This document shows positions 24,810 to 33,004 of a DNA stretch of 64,000 nt, piece by piece. The stretch comes from Streptomyces sp. CB02414 (GTDB lineage: Bacteria > Actinomycetota > Actinomycetes > Streptomycetales > Streptomycetaceae): assembly GCF_001905385.1 (NCBI RefSeq), contig NZ_LIPF01000006.1, forward strand, positions 365,291 to 429,290. Direction: 5' to 3'. The translations under genes were made by a program, and so were the position numbers. The notes under the pieces are model-generated. The model saw only the letters and a program-made list of their open reading frames with translations. It was not told where the DNA came from and ran no database searches. Position 1 is the first letter of the stretch. Each line of letters begins with the position of its first letter.

Positions 24810-24917
24810 CCTGATTCCCCAACCCTGCCGACGACACGTCGTGCACTGCTTGCCGCAGTCGTTCGCTTGTTCGCTTGTTCACTGATTCGCGCTTGCGCGC
24901 TTGTTCGCTTAACGGAC

Positions 24918-24951
24918 TAAGGTCTACACCACGGCAGTGGACTAGACCTCT
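24918..24951. promoter_or_regulatory. Two DasR operators (dre) between the binding-protein gene and nagK
   Basis: AGTGGACTAGACCTCT (24936-24951) matches 14 of 16 positions of AGTGGTCTAGACCACT. TAAGGTCTACACCACG (24918-24933) matches 11 of 16. They lie 28-61 bp before the nagK start, in the shared 169-bp divergent promoter region, so DasR probably controls both directions in response to glucosamine-6-phosphate. Confidence 0.78.
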
Positions 24952-24978
24952 CCCGGGTCAACGGGCCACACTGTCTCC

Positions 24979-25953
24979 GTGAGACATGTCATCGCCCTCG
25001 ATGTGGGCGGCACCGGGATGAAGGCCGCCCTGGCGGGGCCGGGGGGCGAGCTGCTCCACCAGGCCCGCCGGGCCACCGGCCGCGAGCGCGGTCCCGAGGC
25101 CGTCGTCGCGGGCATCCTGGACTTCGCCGCCGAGCTGCGCGCCCTGGGCGCCGACCGGTTCGGCGAGCCCGCCGCCGCCGCGGGCGTGGCCGTCCCCGGC
25201 ATCATCGACGAGGAGCACGGCACCGCCGTCTACGCGGCCAACCTCGGCTGGCGCGACGTACCGCTGCGCGCGCTCCTCGGCGAGCGGCTGGGCAGCGTCC
25301 CGGTCGCCCTCGGGCACGACGTGCGCACCGGCGGGCTCGCCGAGGGGCGCGTCGGGGCCGGGAAGGGCGCCGACCGGTTCCTGTTCGTGCCGCTGGGCAC
25401 CGGCATCGCGGGCGCCATCGGCATCGACGGCCGGGTCGAGTCGGGCGCCCACGGCTTCGCGGGCGAGATTGGCCACGTCGTCGTGCGCCCCGGCGGCATC
25501 CCGTGCCCGTGCGGGCAGCGCGGGTGCCTGGAGCGGTTCGCGTCCGCGTCGGCGGTCAGCCAGGCGTGGGCACAGGCCTGCGGCGACCCGGAGGCGGACG
25601 CCGCCGACTGCGCCAAGGCCGTCGAGTCGGGGGACGCGCGGGCGCTCGCCGTGTGGCAGGACGCCGTGGACGCGCTCGCCGACGGACTGGTCACCGCGCT
25701 CACTCTGCTGGACCCGCGCGTGCTGATCATCGGTGGCGGCCTCGCCGAGGCCGGGGAAACCTTGTTCTCACCGCTGCGGGACGCCGTCCGACGGCGCGTC
25801 ACCTTCCAGAAGCTGCCCGAGATCGTCCCCGCGGCGCTCGGGGACACCGCGGGCTGCCTGGGCGCCGGGCTGATGGCCTGGGACCTGCTCGGCACCGGTC
25901 CGCACGGCACCACCCCTACGACCACCATGACTCCCCCGGAGGTAACCACCTGA
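24979..25953 (+). CDS. nagK: ROK family N-acetylglucosamine kinase
   Basis: 324 residues from GTG. The ROK fold shows ALDVGGTGMKAAL (phosphate 1), AGVAVPGIID, FVPLGTGIAGAIG, and the zinc-binding CPCGQRGCLE (about residues 175-184) after GHVVVRPGG. It phosphorylates GlcNAc (family and context inference; glucokinase is the alternative). The stop overlaps the nagA start as TGATG, so the two are translationally coupled. Confidence 0.88.
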   Translation: MRHVIALDVGGTGMKAALAGPGGELLHQARRATGRERGPEAVVAGILDFAAELRALGADRFGEPAAAAGVAVPGIIDEEHGTAVYAANLGWRDVPLRALLGERLGSVPVALGHDVRTGGLAEGRVGAGKGADRFLFVPLGTGIAGAIGIDGRVESGAHGFAGEIGHVVVRPGGIPCPCGQRGCLERFASASAVSQAWAQACGDPEADAADCAKAVESGDARALAVWQDAVDALADGLVTALTLLDPRVLIIGGGLAEAGETLFSPLRDAVRRRVTFQKLPEIVPAALGDTAGCLGAGLMAWDLLGTGPHGTTPTTTMTPPEVTT

Positions 25954-27098
25954 TGGCCCCAAGCAAGGTTCTCGCCGGTGCCCGGGTGGTACTGCCCACC
26001 GGGACCGTGGACGACGGCCGCGTGATCGTCGACGGCACGCGGATCGCGGACACGGCGCCCCCCGGGGCGGAGATCGTCGACGTGTCGGGCCACTGGGTGG
26101 TCCCCGGCTTCGTCGACATCCACAACCACGGCGGCGGCGGCGCCTCCTTCACTGGCGGCACCGCCGAGGACGTCCTCAAGGGCGTCGAGACCCACCGCCG
26201 GCACGGCACCACGACGGTGGTCGCCTCCGCCGTCACCGGCGACCTCGACTTCCTCGCCCGGCAGGCCGGGCTGCTCGCCGAGCTGGCGCAGCAGGGCGAC
26301 GTCGCCGGCATCCACTTCGAGGGGCCGTTCATCTCCCCGTGCCGCAAGGGCGCCCACGACGAGCAACTGCTGCGCGACCCGGACCCGGCCGAGGTCCGCA
26401 AGCTGGTCGACGCCTCGCACGGCCACGCGAAGATGATGACGCTCGCCACCGAGCTGCCGGGCGGCCTGGACTCCGTACGGCTGCTCGCGGAGCACGGCGT
26501 GATCGCGGCGATCGGGCACACCGACGCGACGTACGAGCAGACGGTGCAGGCCATCGACGCGGGCGCGACGGTCGCCACGCACCTCTTCAACGCGATGCCC
26601 CCGGTCGGCCACCGCGCCCCCGGTCCCATCACCGCGCTGCTGGAGGACGAGCGGATCACCGTCGAGCTGATCAACGACGGCACGCACCTGCACCCGGCCG
26701 CGCTCCAGCTGGCCTTCCACCACGCGGGCGCCTCCCGGGTCGCCTTCATCACCGACGCGATGGACGCGGCCGGCTTCGGCGACGGCCGCTACCTGCTCGG
26801 CCCGCTGGAGGTCGAGGTCGCGGACGGCGTGGCCCGGCTGGTGGAGGGCGGCTCGATCGCGGGCTCCACGCTCACCCTGGACCGCGCCTTCAAGCGGGCG
26901 GTGACGGTGGACGGGCTGCCGGTCGGGGACGTCGTCGCGGCGATCTCCGCCAACCCGGCGCGGCTGCTGGGCCTGGACGACCGGATCGGCTCCCTGGAGC
27001 CCGGCAAGGACGCCGACCTGGTGGTCCTGGACGACGCGTTCGACCTGGTGGGCGTCATGCGCCGGGGCGAATGGGCGGTCGATCCCCAACTGGCCTGA
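25953..27098 (+). CDS. nagA: N-acetylglucosamine-6-phosphate deacetylase
   Basis: 381 residues of the amidohydrolase superfamily. It converts GlcNAc-6-P to glucosamine-6-P and acetate. Metal-binding FVDIHNHGGGG (about 50-60), the FEGPF block with metal-binding Glu, AIGHTDATYEQ and THLFNAMPPVGHRAPG, and the catalytic TDAMDAAG aspartate are all present. The ATG at 25953 has GGAGG 10 bases upstream inside nagK. Substrate comes both from NagK and from MurQ. Confidence 0.95.
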   Translation: MAPSKVLAGARVVLPTGTVDDGRVIVDGTRIADTAPPGAEIVDVSGHWVVPGFVDIHNHGGGGASFTGGTAEDVLKGVETHRRHGTTTVVASAVTGDLDFLARQAGLLAELAQQGDVAGIHFEGPFISPCRKGAHDEQLLRDPDPAEVRKLVDASHGHAKMMTLATELPGGLDSVRLLAEHGVIAAIGHTDATYEQTVQAIDAGATVATHLFNAMPPVGHRAPGPITALLEDERITVELINDGTHLHPAALQLAFHHAGASRVAFITDAMDAAGFGDGRYLLGPLEVEVADGVARLVEGGSIAGSTLTLDRAFKRAVTVDGLPVGDVVAAISANPARLLGLDDRIGSLEPGKDADLVVLDDAFDLVGVMRRGEWAVDPQLA

Positions 27099-27170
27099 TC
27101 CGTCCCGGGACCGGGCCCCGACGGCCGACCGGGGGCTGGGCCGACCGCCGCCCTTTTGGCATGATCGTGT

Positions 27171-27189
27171 CGTGGAGCACAGCTCCACG
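27171..27189 (+). terminator. Short perfect hairpin between nagA and the PfkB kinase gene
   Basis: CGTGGAGC (27171-27178) and GCTCCACG (27182-27189) pair over 8 bp with a 3-nt loop, 72 bp after nagA. It could be a weak terminator or an operator for the downstream gene. Confidence 0.35.
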
Positions 27190-27227
27190 GGCACGCCAGC
27201 CGCAGACGATCGGGGGAGGTCGGCACG

Positions 27228-28160
27228 GTGATCCTCACCGTCACACTCAACACCGCGCTCGACATCACCTACCGCGTCCCGGGCCTCAGGCCCCACGCCT
27301 CCCACCGGGTGACCGAGGTGACGGAGCGTCCCGGCGGCAAGGGCCTGAACGTCGCCCGGGTGCTGGCCGCCCTCGGGCACGAGGTCACGGTCACCGGCTT
27401 CGCGGGCGGCACCACCGGCGACACCGTGCGCGCGGGACTCACCGGCGTGCCCGGGGTGGCGGACGCGCTGGTGCCGGTGGCGGGGGCGACGCGGCGCACC
27501 ATCGCCGTCGTGGACGAGCGCACCGGTGACACCACCCAGCTCAACGAACCGGGCCCGGCCGTCGCGCCCGCCGAGTGGAACGCCTTCCAGGAGGCGTACG
27601 AGGAGCTGCTGGCCGGTGCCGCCGCGGTCGCCCTGTGCGGCAGCCTGCCGCCGGGTGTCCCGGTGGGCGCCTACGCCGGTCTGGTGCGCGCCGCCCGCGC
27701 GGCGGGCGTGCCGGTGCTGCTGGACACCAGCGGGGAGCCGCTGCGCCGGGGGGTCGCCGCCCGTCCGGACATCATCAAGCCGAACGCCGACGAGCTGGCC
27801 GAGCTGACCGGCTCGCACGAGCCGCTGCGGGCCACGCAGGCCGCCCGTCGGCGCGGCGCCCGCTCGGTGGTCGCCTCGCTGGGGGCCGCCGGACTGTTCG
27901 CGGAGACCCCGGAGGGCCGCTGGCGCGCGGCCCCGCCCGCCCACGTGCGCGGCAACCCGACCGGCGCGGGCGACTCGGCGGTCGCCGGGCTGCTCTCCGG
28001 CCTGGTGGAGCACCTGCCCTGGCCGGACCGGCTGGCCCGCGCGGTCGCCCTGTCGGCGGCGACGGTGCGGGCGCCGGTGGCGGGCGAGTTCGACCGGGCG
28101 GCGTACGAGGAGCTGCTCGGCCGCGGGGTGGCGGTGACGGCGGAGGCCGACGCGGCGTGA
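27228..28160 (+). CDS. PfkB-family hexose kinase (1-phosphofructokinase/tagatose-6-P kinase type)
   Basis: 310 residues. Typical PfkB N-terminus ILTVTLNTALDITYRVPGL, the signature GGKGLNVARVLAALGHEV (about residues 36-53), a DTSGEPLRRGV block, and the anion hole GNPTGAGDSAVAGLL with the catalytic Asp. It phosphorylates a hexose phosphate; exact sugar not readable. GTG start with GGGGGAGG upstream. It may extend amino-sugar or fructose metabolism, as it lies 129 bp after nagA. Confidence 0.85.
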   Translation: MILTVTLNTALDITYRVPGLRPHASHRVTEVTERPGGKGLNVARVLAALGHEVTVTGFAGGTTGDTVRAGLTGVPGVADALVPVAGATRRTIAVVDERTGDTTQLNEPGPAVAPAEWNAFQEAYEELLAGAAAVALCGSLPPGVPVGAYAGLVRAARAAGVPVLLDTSGEPLRRGVAARPDIIKPNADELAELTGSHEPLRATQAARRRGARSVVASLGAAGLFAETPEGRWRAAPPAHVRGNPTGAGDSAVAGLLSGLVEHLPWPDRLARAVALSAATVRAPVAGEFDRAAYEELLGRGVAVTAEADAA

Positions 28161-28202
28161 CGCGGGGCGGCGGACGTGACGCGCGGCCGGTCTACGGGGC
28201 CG

Positions 28203-29162
28203 TCAGCCCGTCGTGAGCGAGAACTGGTCGATGACCGCCTCGCATTTGTTGTCCGCGTTGCAGGCCAGCTCGATCGTGTTGGTGCCCTCGTTGAGGTTCA
28301 CGGTGGCCCAGGTGGACTTCCAGCCCTTTTCCCAGTCCCCGGCGGGCGTGCCGCCGAAGTTGCTCATGTTCAGCGGGCGGGCCTGGGCCTTGCCGTTGAC
28401 CAGCAGGGTGGCGTCGGCGTCGGTGCCCGGGGTGCCGTAGCGCACGTTCAGCCGGTAGCTGCCGGCCTTCTCGATGCCGCTGACGGTCCAGGTGACCTTC
28501 GCGCCGACCTGGTTGAAGCCCGTGACGTAGACCCCGCCGTCGGCCTTCGCGCCCTCGATGTCCGAGGCGGTCGTCACGCCGGGCGACAGCCTGAGCGCCT
28601 TCGCGTCGGTCGCGGGGAGCTCGACCTCCTCCTCGGCGTCGTCGCTGGCCGAGGGGCTGGGCTCGCTGCTCTGGGACTGGGTGGGCGTGGAGCCGCCACC
28701 CGCCTCGTTGCCGCCCTTGTCGTCCTCCGAGCTGCTGCTCGTCATGGCCACGGCGATACCGACGACGACCGCGGCGACGACCGCGACCGCGCCGATCAGC
28801 AGTCCCTTGGTGTTGGGACCGCGGCGACCGCCGCCCCCGCCCGCGCCGCGTCCCGGCTGCTGCGGGCCGTTCGGCGCGCCGCCGCCGGGGAGCGTCTCCG
28901 GCGCCGCGTAGTGCGCGTTGGGTGCGCCGTACGCGCCCTGTTGCTGCGGGGCGGCCTGGCCGTAGGCGGCGGTCGGGGCGGCCTGGCCCTGCGGTGCGCC
29001 GCCGTACTGCCGTGTGCCGACGGGACGCACCCGGTTGACGGAGTTCGGGTAGCCGTAGCCACCGGACGGCGGCTGGGCCCCGTTGGCCTGCCCGTCGGCG
29101 TAGAGGTAGCCGAAGGGGTCGTCGTCCTCGGGCGTGCTCGCGCCGTTGTTGCCGGGCGTCAT
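28203..29162 (-). CDS. Membrane-anchored carbohydrate-binding-module-like protein
   Basis: 319 residues. Residues 1-110 are a Gly/Pro/Gln/Tyr-rich, probably disordered cytoplasmic segment (YGQAAPQQQGAYGAPN). One transmembrane helix follows (LLIGAVAVVAAVVVGIAVAM, about 117-136), then a Ser/Pro linker and a C-terminal CBM6/35-like beta-sandwich (GGVYVTGFNQVGAKVTWTV, NTIELACNADNKCEAVIDQFSL). N-in, C-out topology is inferred. Likely surface sugar or wall binding; convergent with the kinase gene. Confidence 0.75.
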   Translation of the reverse strand: MTPGNNGASTPEDDDPFGYLYADGQANGAQPPSGGYGYPNSVNRVRPVGTRQYGGAPQGQAAPTAAYGQAAPQQQGAYGAPNAHYAAPETLPGGGAPNGPQQPGRGAGGGGGRRGPNTKGLLIGAVAVVAAVVVGIAVAMTSSSSEDDKGGNEAGGGSTPTQSQSSEPSPSASDDAEEEVELPATDAKALRLSPGVTTASDIEGAKADGGVYVTGFNQVGAKVTWTVSGIEKAGSYRLNVRYGTPGTDADATLLVNGKAQARPLNMSNFGGTPAGDWEKGWKSTWATVNLNEGTNTIELACNADNKCEAVIDQFSLTTG

Positions 29163-29280
29163 CCCTTGGTCTCCTAACCAGATGCTTGCGTGTGCGGTAC
29201 GGGTCGTGAGAGGGCGAGCCTACCCGCTCGCACTGACCCGAAAGGGTGACTCAGACCGCATCGGCGCCCTGACCTGGTGA

Positions 29281-30948
29281 TCATCCCGCACGTCGGTGCT
29301 GTTTGGGACGAGATCGTTTCTCGACGTACATACGTTCGTCAGCAGACTTCAGCACTTCGTCCGCCGTCATGCCGCAGTGGGCCCACCCGATGCCGAAGCT
29401 GGCCCCCACGCGGACGGCCCGTCCCTCGGCGCGGATCGGCTGGATGATCTCGTTGCGCAGGCGTACGGCGAGGTCCTGGGCGTCGGCGCGGCCGAGCCCG
29501 TTGGCGAGGATCACGAACTCGTCGCCGCCGAGCCGGGCCACGGTGTCCCCGTCGCGGACGCCGCCGCTGAGCCGGCGGGCGACCTCGATCAGGACGGCGT
29601 CACCGGCGTTGTGCCCGAACCGGTCGTTGATCGACTTGAAGCCGTCCAGGTCGCAGAAGAGGACCGCGAGCCCCTTGGTGCCGTCGTCGCGGCCGTCCTC
29701 GGGGGCGACGGCGTGCACGTGGTGGTCGTAGGCGCCGTACGGCTCGGCGGCCGCCGCCCCGAAGTCGAAGGTGTGGCCGCCGGAGTCGAAGACGGCGGAG
29801 TCCCCGTAGGCGGCGTCCATGGCGTCCACCACGCCCGCGTGCGGCGACTGCGGGCGCCGGCACAGCCGGGCGGCGAGGCGGGAGCGCAGCTCGGCGCTGT
29901 TGGGCAGGCCGGTGAGGGAGTCGTGGGAGGCGCGGTGGGCGAGCTGGAGCTCGCGGCGCTTGCGCTCCTCTATGTCCTCGACGTGGGTGAGCAGGAAGCG
30001 GGGCCCGTCGGCGGCGTCGGCGACGACGCTGTTGCGCAGGGAGACCCAGACGTAGGTGCCGTCGCGGCGGCCCAGGCGCAGCTCGGCCCGGCCGCCCTCG
30101 GCGGAGGTGCGCAGCAGGGTGCCGATGTCCTCGGGGTGGACGAGGTCGGAGAAGGCGTAGCGGCGCATGGCGGAGGCGGGGCGGCCCAGCAGGCGGCACA
30201 GGGCGTCGTTGGTGCGCAGGATGCGGCCGTGCTGGTCGCCGCCCATCTCGGCGATGGCCATGCCGGAGGGGGCGTACTCGAAGGCCTGCCGGAAGCTTTC
30301 CTCGCTGGCCCTCAGCGCCTGCTGGTCGCGCTCCAGGCGGACCAGGGCGCGCTGCATGTTGGAGCGGAGCCGGGCGTTGCTGATCGCGATGGCGGCCTGG
30401 AACGCGTACATCTGCAAAGCCTCGCGGCCCCAGGCGCCCGGGCGGCGGCCGTTGCGCGGCCGGTCCACGGAGAGGACACCGATCAGCTCGCCGCTGTTGC
30501 CGCCGCCCTGCGGGCCGGGGGCGTACAGCGGGGCGAAGAGCCGGTCCGAGGGGTGCCACTCGTCCTCGAAGCGGGGCGCGGGCCCGTCGGTGTACCACTG
30601 CGGGACGTCGTCGTCGTCGAGGACCCAGCCCTCGGTGTGGGGTATGAAGATCAGGTCGCCCCACTGCTCGCCCATGCGCAGCCGCCGGTCCCAGGACTCG
30701 CGGGAGCCCGCCCGGCCGGTGATGAGGGCCTCGGCGGCCTGGTTGCCGGAGAAGGCGGCGACGACGAGGTCACCGTCGGGCCGGACCAGGTTGACGCACG
30801 CCAGCTCGTACCCGAGGGCCTGGACGACGCCGTCGGCGACGGCCTGCAGGGTGTCGGCCAGGCTGCGGGCCTTGTTCATGTCGGCCATGGCCTGGTGCAG
30901 CTGCCGCAGGGACGCAAGACGGACGTAGGGCTCCGACTCGGTCTCCAT
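29281..30948 (-). CDS. cdgB: Diguanylate cyclase CdgB (GAF-PAS-GGDEF)
   Basis: 555 residues: GAF (about 20-210), PAS/PAC (about 235-360), then GGDEF. The active site reads RLGGDEFVIL, and an inhibitory I-site RDGD lies exactly five residues before GGDEF, so product inhibition by c-di-GMP is expected. The GGDEF N-lobe has an unusual 65-residue Asp/His/Gly-rich insert after SRLAARLCRRP. The ATG at 30948 has GGGAGGG upstream. Architecture and gene order match CdgB of S. coelicolor, a developmental diguanylate cyclase. A BldD box lies upstream (31088-31099). Confidence 0.9.
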   Translation of the reverse strand: METESEPYVRLASLRQLHQAMADMNKARSLADTLQAVADGVVQALGYELACVNLVRPDGDLVVAAFSGNQAAEALITGRAGSRESWDRRLRMGEQWGDLIFIPHTEGWVLDDDDVPQWYTDGPAPRFEDEWHPSDRLFAPLYAPGPQGGGNSGELIGVLSVDRPRNGRRPGAWGREALQMYAFQAAIAISNARLRSNMQRALVRLERDQQALRASEESFRQAFEYAPSGMAIAEMGGDQHGRILRTNDALCRLLGRPASAMRRYAFSDLVHPEDIGTLLRTSAEGGRAELRLGRRDGTYVWVSLRNSVVADAADGPRFLLTHVEDIEERKRRELQLAHRASHDSLTGLPNSAELRSRLAARLCRRPQSPHAGVVDAMDAAYGDSAVFDSGGHTFDFGAAAAEPYGAYDHHVHAVAPEDGRDDGTKGLAVLFCDLDGFKSINDRFGHNAGDAVLIEVARRLSGGVRDGDTVARLGGDEFVILANGLGRADAQDLAVRLRNEIIQPIRAEGRAVRVGASFGIGWAHCGMTADEVLKSADERMYVEKRSRPKQHRRAG

Positions 30949-31270
30949 GCTCGCCCTCCCCCCGAGACCTCGCAGCGAATCAAGGGTTGCCTTGGCGCCT
31001 TTACTGATGGTGCCCTTCCAGTTCCCCGCCACTGAATCACAGCGCGCTGCCCACTCGGTACACAGGGTCAACAATTACGCTCCCTTGTGACTCAAGTCAC
31101 AGCGAAAGATGAACAATTGAGTGGTGTTTCTGCGTTTTCTCTGTGCGTTTACTGAACGCAAATTCTGTGTCCGTCCGCACACCTCGCGCCGGACTCCTTC
31201 GGTGGTCCTAGGACCCGGTTCCGTCCGGGGCCCGATGCCGGGCGCCGGGACCGGCGATTAGCGTGACGAT
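30949..31270. other. 322-bp divergent spacer between cdgB and the flavin reductase gene
   Basis: Contains the cdgB leader, the BldD palindrome at 31086-31101 and an AT-richer stretch (31070-31170) unusual for this genome. A TAGCGT hexamer (31259-31264) seven bases before the GTG at 31271 could drive a leaderless message. No gene seen. Confidence 0.5.
31086..31101. promoter_or_regulatory. BldD box upstream of cdgB
   Basis: TGTGACTCAAGTCACA has 7-bp arms around a 2-bp centre. Read on the minus strand the core TGACTTGAGTCA matches the BldD consensus TNACN(A/T)GAGTNA at every fixed position. It lies 140 bp upstream of the cdgB start codon. BldD bound to c-di-GMP represses sporulation genes, so this would close a feedback loop on c-di-GMP synthesis. 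Confidence 0.78.
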
Positions 31271-31870
31271 GTGCCGAACACTCCTTCCCTCACGTCCCCC
31301 GCGTCCCCCACGCTCCCGTCGCCGTCGCCCGCCGCCGGGCATGCTGAGGGGGTGAGCAACGAGGAGTTCCGTGCCGCCATGTCCCGGCTGGCCTCGGGCG
31401 TGGTCCTGGTGACCGCGCAGGAGCCGCCGTTGGACCCCGACGACCCGCAGGCGCCGAGCGGCGAGGACGTCGGCATGACGGCCACCGCCTTCATGTCGGT
31501 CTCCCTGGACCCGCCGCTGGTCCTGGTCAGCCTGCGCGAGGGCTCCCGCATGGACGACCTGCTGGACGAGCAGCCCCTGTGGGCGGTCTCCGTCCTGTCC
31601 GAGAGCCAGCGGCACATCGCCGGGCGCTTCGCCATGAAGGGCCGCGTCAGCGACCGGCTCCTCTTCGCCGACATCCCCTACGTACGGGGCGAGGCGACCG
31701 ACGCCCCGCTGGTCGGCGGCGCCCTGGCCACCCTGGAGTGCCGCACCGAGCAGCGCGTGCGGGCCGGGGACCACACCCTGGTCATCGGCCGCGTGCTGAC
31801 CGCCTCGCTGCCGAGCGCGGACGGCGGACCGCTGGCGTACTTCCGGGGGCGGTACCGGCAGTTGGGGTGA
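31271..31870 (+). CDS. Flavin reductase family protein (FMN-binding split barrel)
   Basis: 199 residues. The domain starts at FRAAMSRLASGVVLVTAQE (about 33) and shows GMTATAFMSVSLDPPLVLVSL, the FMN-phosphate motif, and a C-terminal PLAYFRGRYRQLG. Such enzymes supply reduced flavin to monooxygenases or are oxygenase components. GTG at 31271 gives a Pro/Ser-rich N-terminal extension without a ribosome site and may be leaderless; a GTG at 31352 would remove the extension but has poor spacing. Confidence 0.85.
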   Translation: MPNTPSLTSPASPTLPSPSPAAGHAEGVSNEEFRAAMSRLASGVVLVTAQEPPLDPDDPQAPSGEDVGMTATAFMSVSLDPPLVLVSLREGSRMDDLLDEQPLWAVSVLSESQRHIAGRFAMKGRVSDRLLFADIPYVRGEATDAPLVGGALATLECRTEQRVRAGDHTLVIGRVLTASLPSADGGPLAYFRGRYRQLG

Positions 31871-31928
31871 CCCTTCAATCGCTCGTTAATCGCTCGTCGT
31901 CCGTGCGACGCCCGCTTAAGGTGCGCGC

Positions 31929-32399
31929 ATGACGACCAGCACCAAGCTCCGCCTCGCGGAAGTCACCCGCGCGAACTTCGAGGCAGCCACCGCCATACGG
32001 GTCCGCCCCGACCAGGAGTTCGCCGTCGAGCCGGTGATGACATCGCTCGCCGAGGCCTACCTCCACCCCGGCGTCGCCTGGCCCCGCCTGATCCTCGACG
32101 GCGACCGCCCCGTCGGCTTCCTCATGGCCTTCTTCGACATCGACTGGTACGAGGACGGCAGCGTGCGGCGCTCCGGACTGTGGCGGCTGAACATCGCGGC
32201 CGGCGAACAGGGCCGGGGATACGGCCGTTTCGCGGTGGAGTCGGTGGCCGGGGAGATCCGCCGGCGCGGCGGCGAGGAGTGCTACGTCACCTGGCACCCG
32301 GGCCCGGACGGCCCCGAGGGCTTCTATCTGGGGCTGGGCTTCAGGCCGGACGGCGAGACGAGCGAGGGGCAGACGGTGGGGGTGCTGAAGCTGGCCTAG
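31929..32399 (+). CDS. GNAT family N-acetyltransferase
   Basis: 156 residues. LRLAEVTRANFEAATAIRV resembles the spermidine/aminoglycoside-type GNAT start, AWPRLILDGDRPVGFLMAFFD is strand 4, and AAGEQGRGYGRFAVESVAGEI is the acetyl-CoA loop (QxxGxG variant QGRGYG). GPEGFYLGLGF ends the fold. Substrate unknown; a polyamine is a guess from the start region. Confidence 0.83.
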   Translation: MTTSTKLRLAEVTRANFEAATAIRVRPDQEFAVEPVMTSLAEAYLHPGVAWPRLILDGDRPVGFLMAFFDIDWYEDGSVRRSGLWRLNIAAGEQGRGYGRFAVESVAGEIRRRGGEECYVTWHPGPDGPEGFYLGLGFRPDGETSEGQTVGVLKLA

Positions 32400-32408
32400 T
32401 GGCCCGCT

Positions 32409-32846
32409 TCAGTCCCAGTTCTTCGGGGAGCGGCCGCGCTTGGTCTGCGAGCGCTGCTTCTTCTCGCGCAGCCGGCGTTCGTTGATGCCGCGCGGTATGC
32501 GGGTCGGCCTGCGGGGCTTGGGCGGCGGGGCGGTGGCCTCGGCGAGGAGGGCCGTGAGGCGTACGGCGGCACTCTCGCGGTTGCGCCACTGGGAGCGGTG
32601 CTCGGAGGCGCGGACGGTGACGACGCCGTCGGTCAGGCGCCCGGCCAGCCGCTCCAGCGCGCGGCGCTTCCACACCTCGGGCAGCGCCTCGGTGCGCGCC
32701 AGGTCGAAGCGGAGCTCCACGGCCGTGTCCGTGGTGTTGACGTGCTGCCCGCCCGGCCCGGAGGACCGCGAGAAACGCCAGACGAGCTCGGCCTCGGGAA
32801 GGGAGACGGAGCCGCGGATGACATGGGGACCGGACATGCCGTCCAT
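32409..32846 (-). CDS. arfB: Peptidyl-tRNA hydrolase ArfB (ribosome rescue)
   Basis: 145 residues. The release-factor catalytic loop reads FSRSSGPGGQHVNTTDTAVELRF (GGQ about residues 32-34), and the C-terminus is a Lys/Arg-rich tail (LREKKQRSQTKRGRSPKNWD) that in ArfB/YaeJ enters the empty mRNA channel. It frees stalled ribosomes by hydrolysing peptidyl-tRNA. Convergent with the GNAT gene, 9 bp apart. Confidence 0.93.
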   Translation of the reverse strand: MDGMSGPHVIRGSVSLPEAELVWRFSRSSGPGGQHVNTTDTAVELRFDLARTEALPEVWKRRALERLAGRLTDGVVTVRASEHRSQWRNRESAAVRLTALLAEATAPPPKPRRPTRIPRGINERRLREKKQRSQTKRGRSPKNWD

Positions 32847-32920
32847 GTTCCCGTCCCCGTGCGGTCCACGTCACCCCATTATCCTCGGCCCCGGCCTCGG
32901 TAAAGAAAGTAAAGAGAGCT

Positions 32921-32947
32921 GGAACCTTGTGGACCCCTCTCGTCGTT
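32921..32947 (+). promoter_or_regulatory. Candidate ECF-sigma promoter for terD
   Basis: GGAACC (32921-32926) and GTT (32945-32947) are separated by the 18-19 bp typical of SigR/SigE-type promoters in Streptomyces. The terD start is 58 bp downstream. Assigned by eye. Confidence 0.35.
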
Positions 32948-33004
32948 CATGGGGGTAGCTGTAGCTTTCTTGCCGTACGTAAACGAGGGAAGGGACTCCC
33001 AACA

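Noticed and set aside
24863..24910. Short CGCTTGTTC-type repeats as replication iterons or operators
   Set aside because: The units are irregular in length and spacing with no initiator gene nearby; treated as simple sequence in a promoter region.
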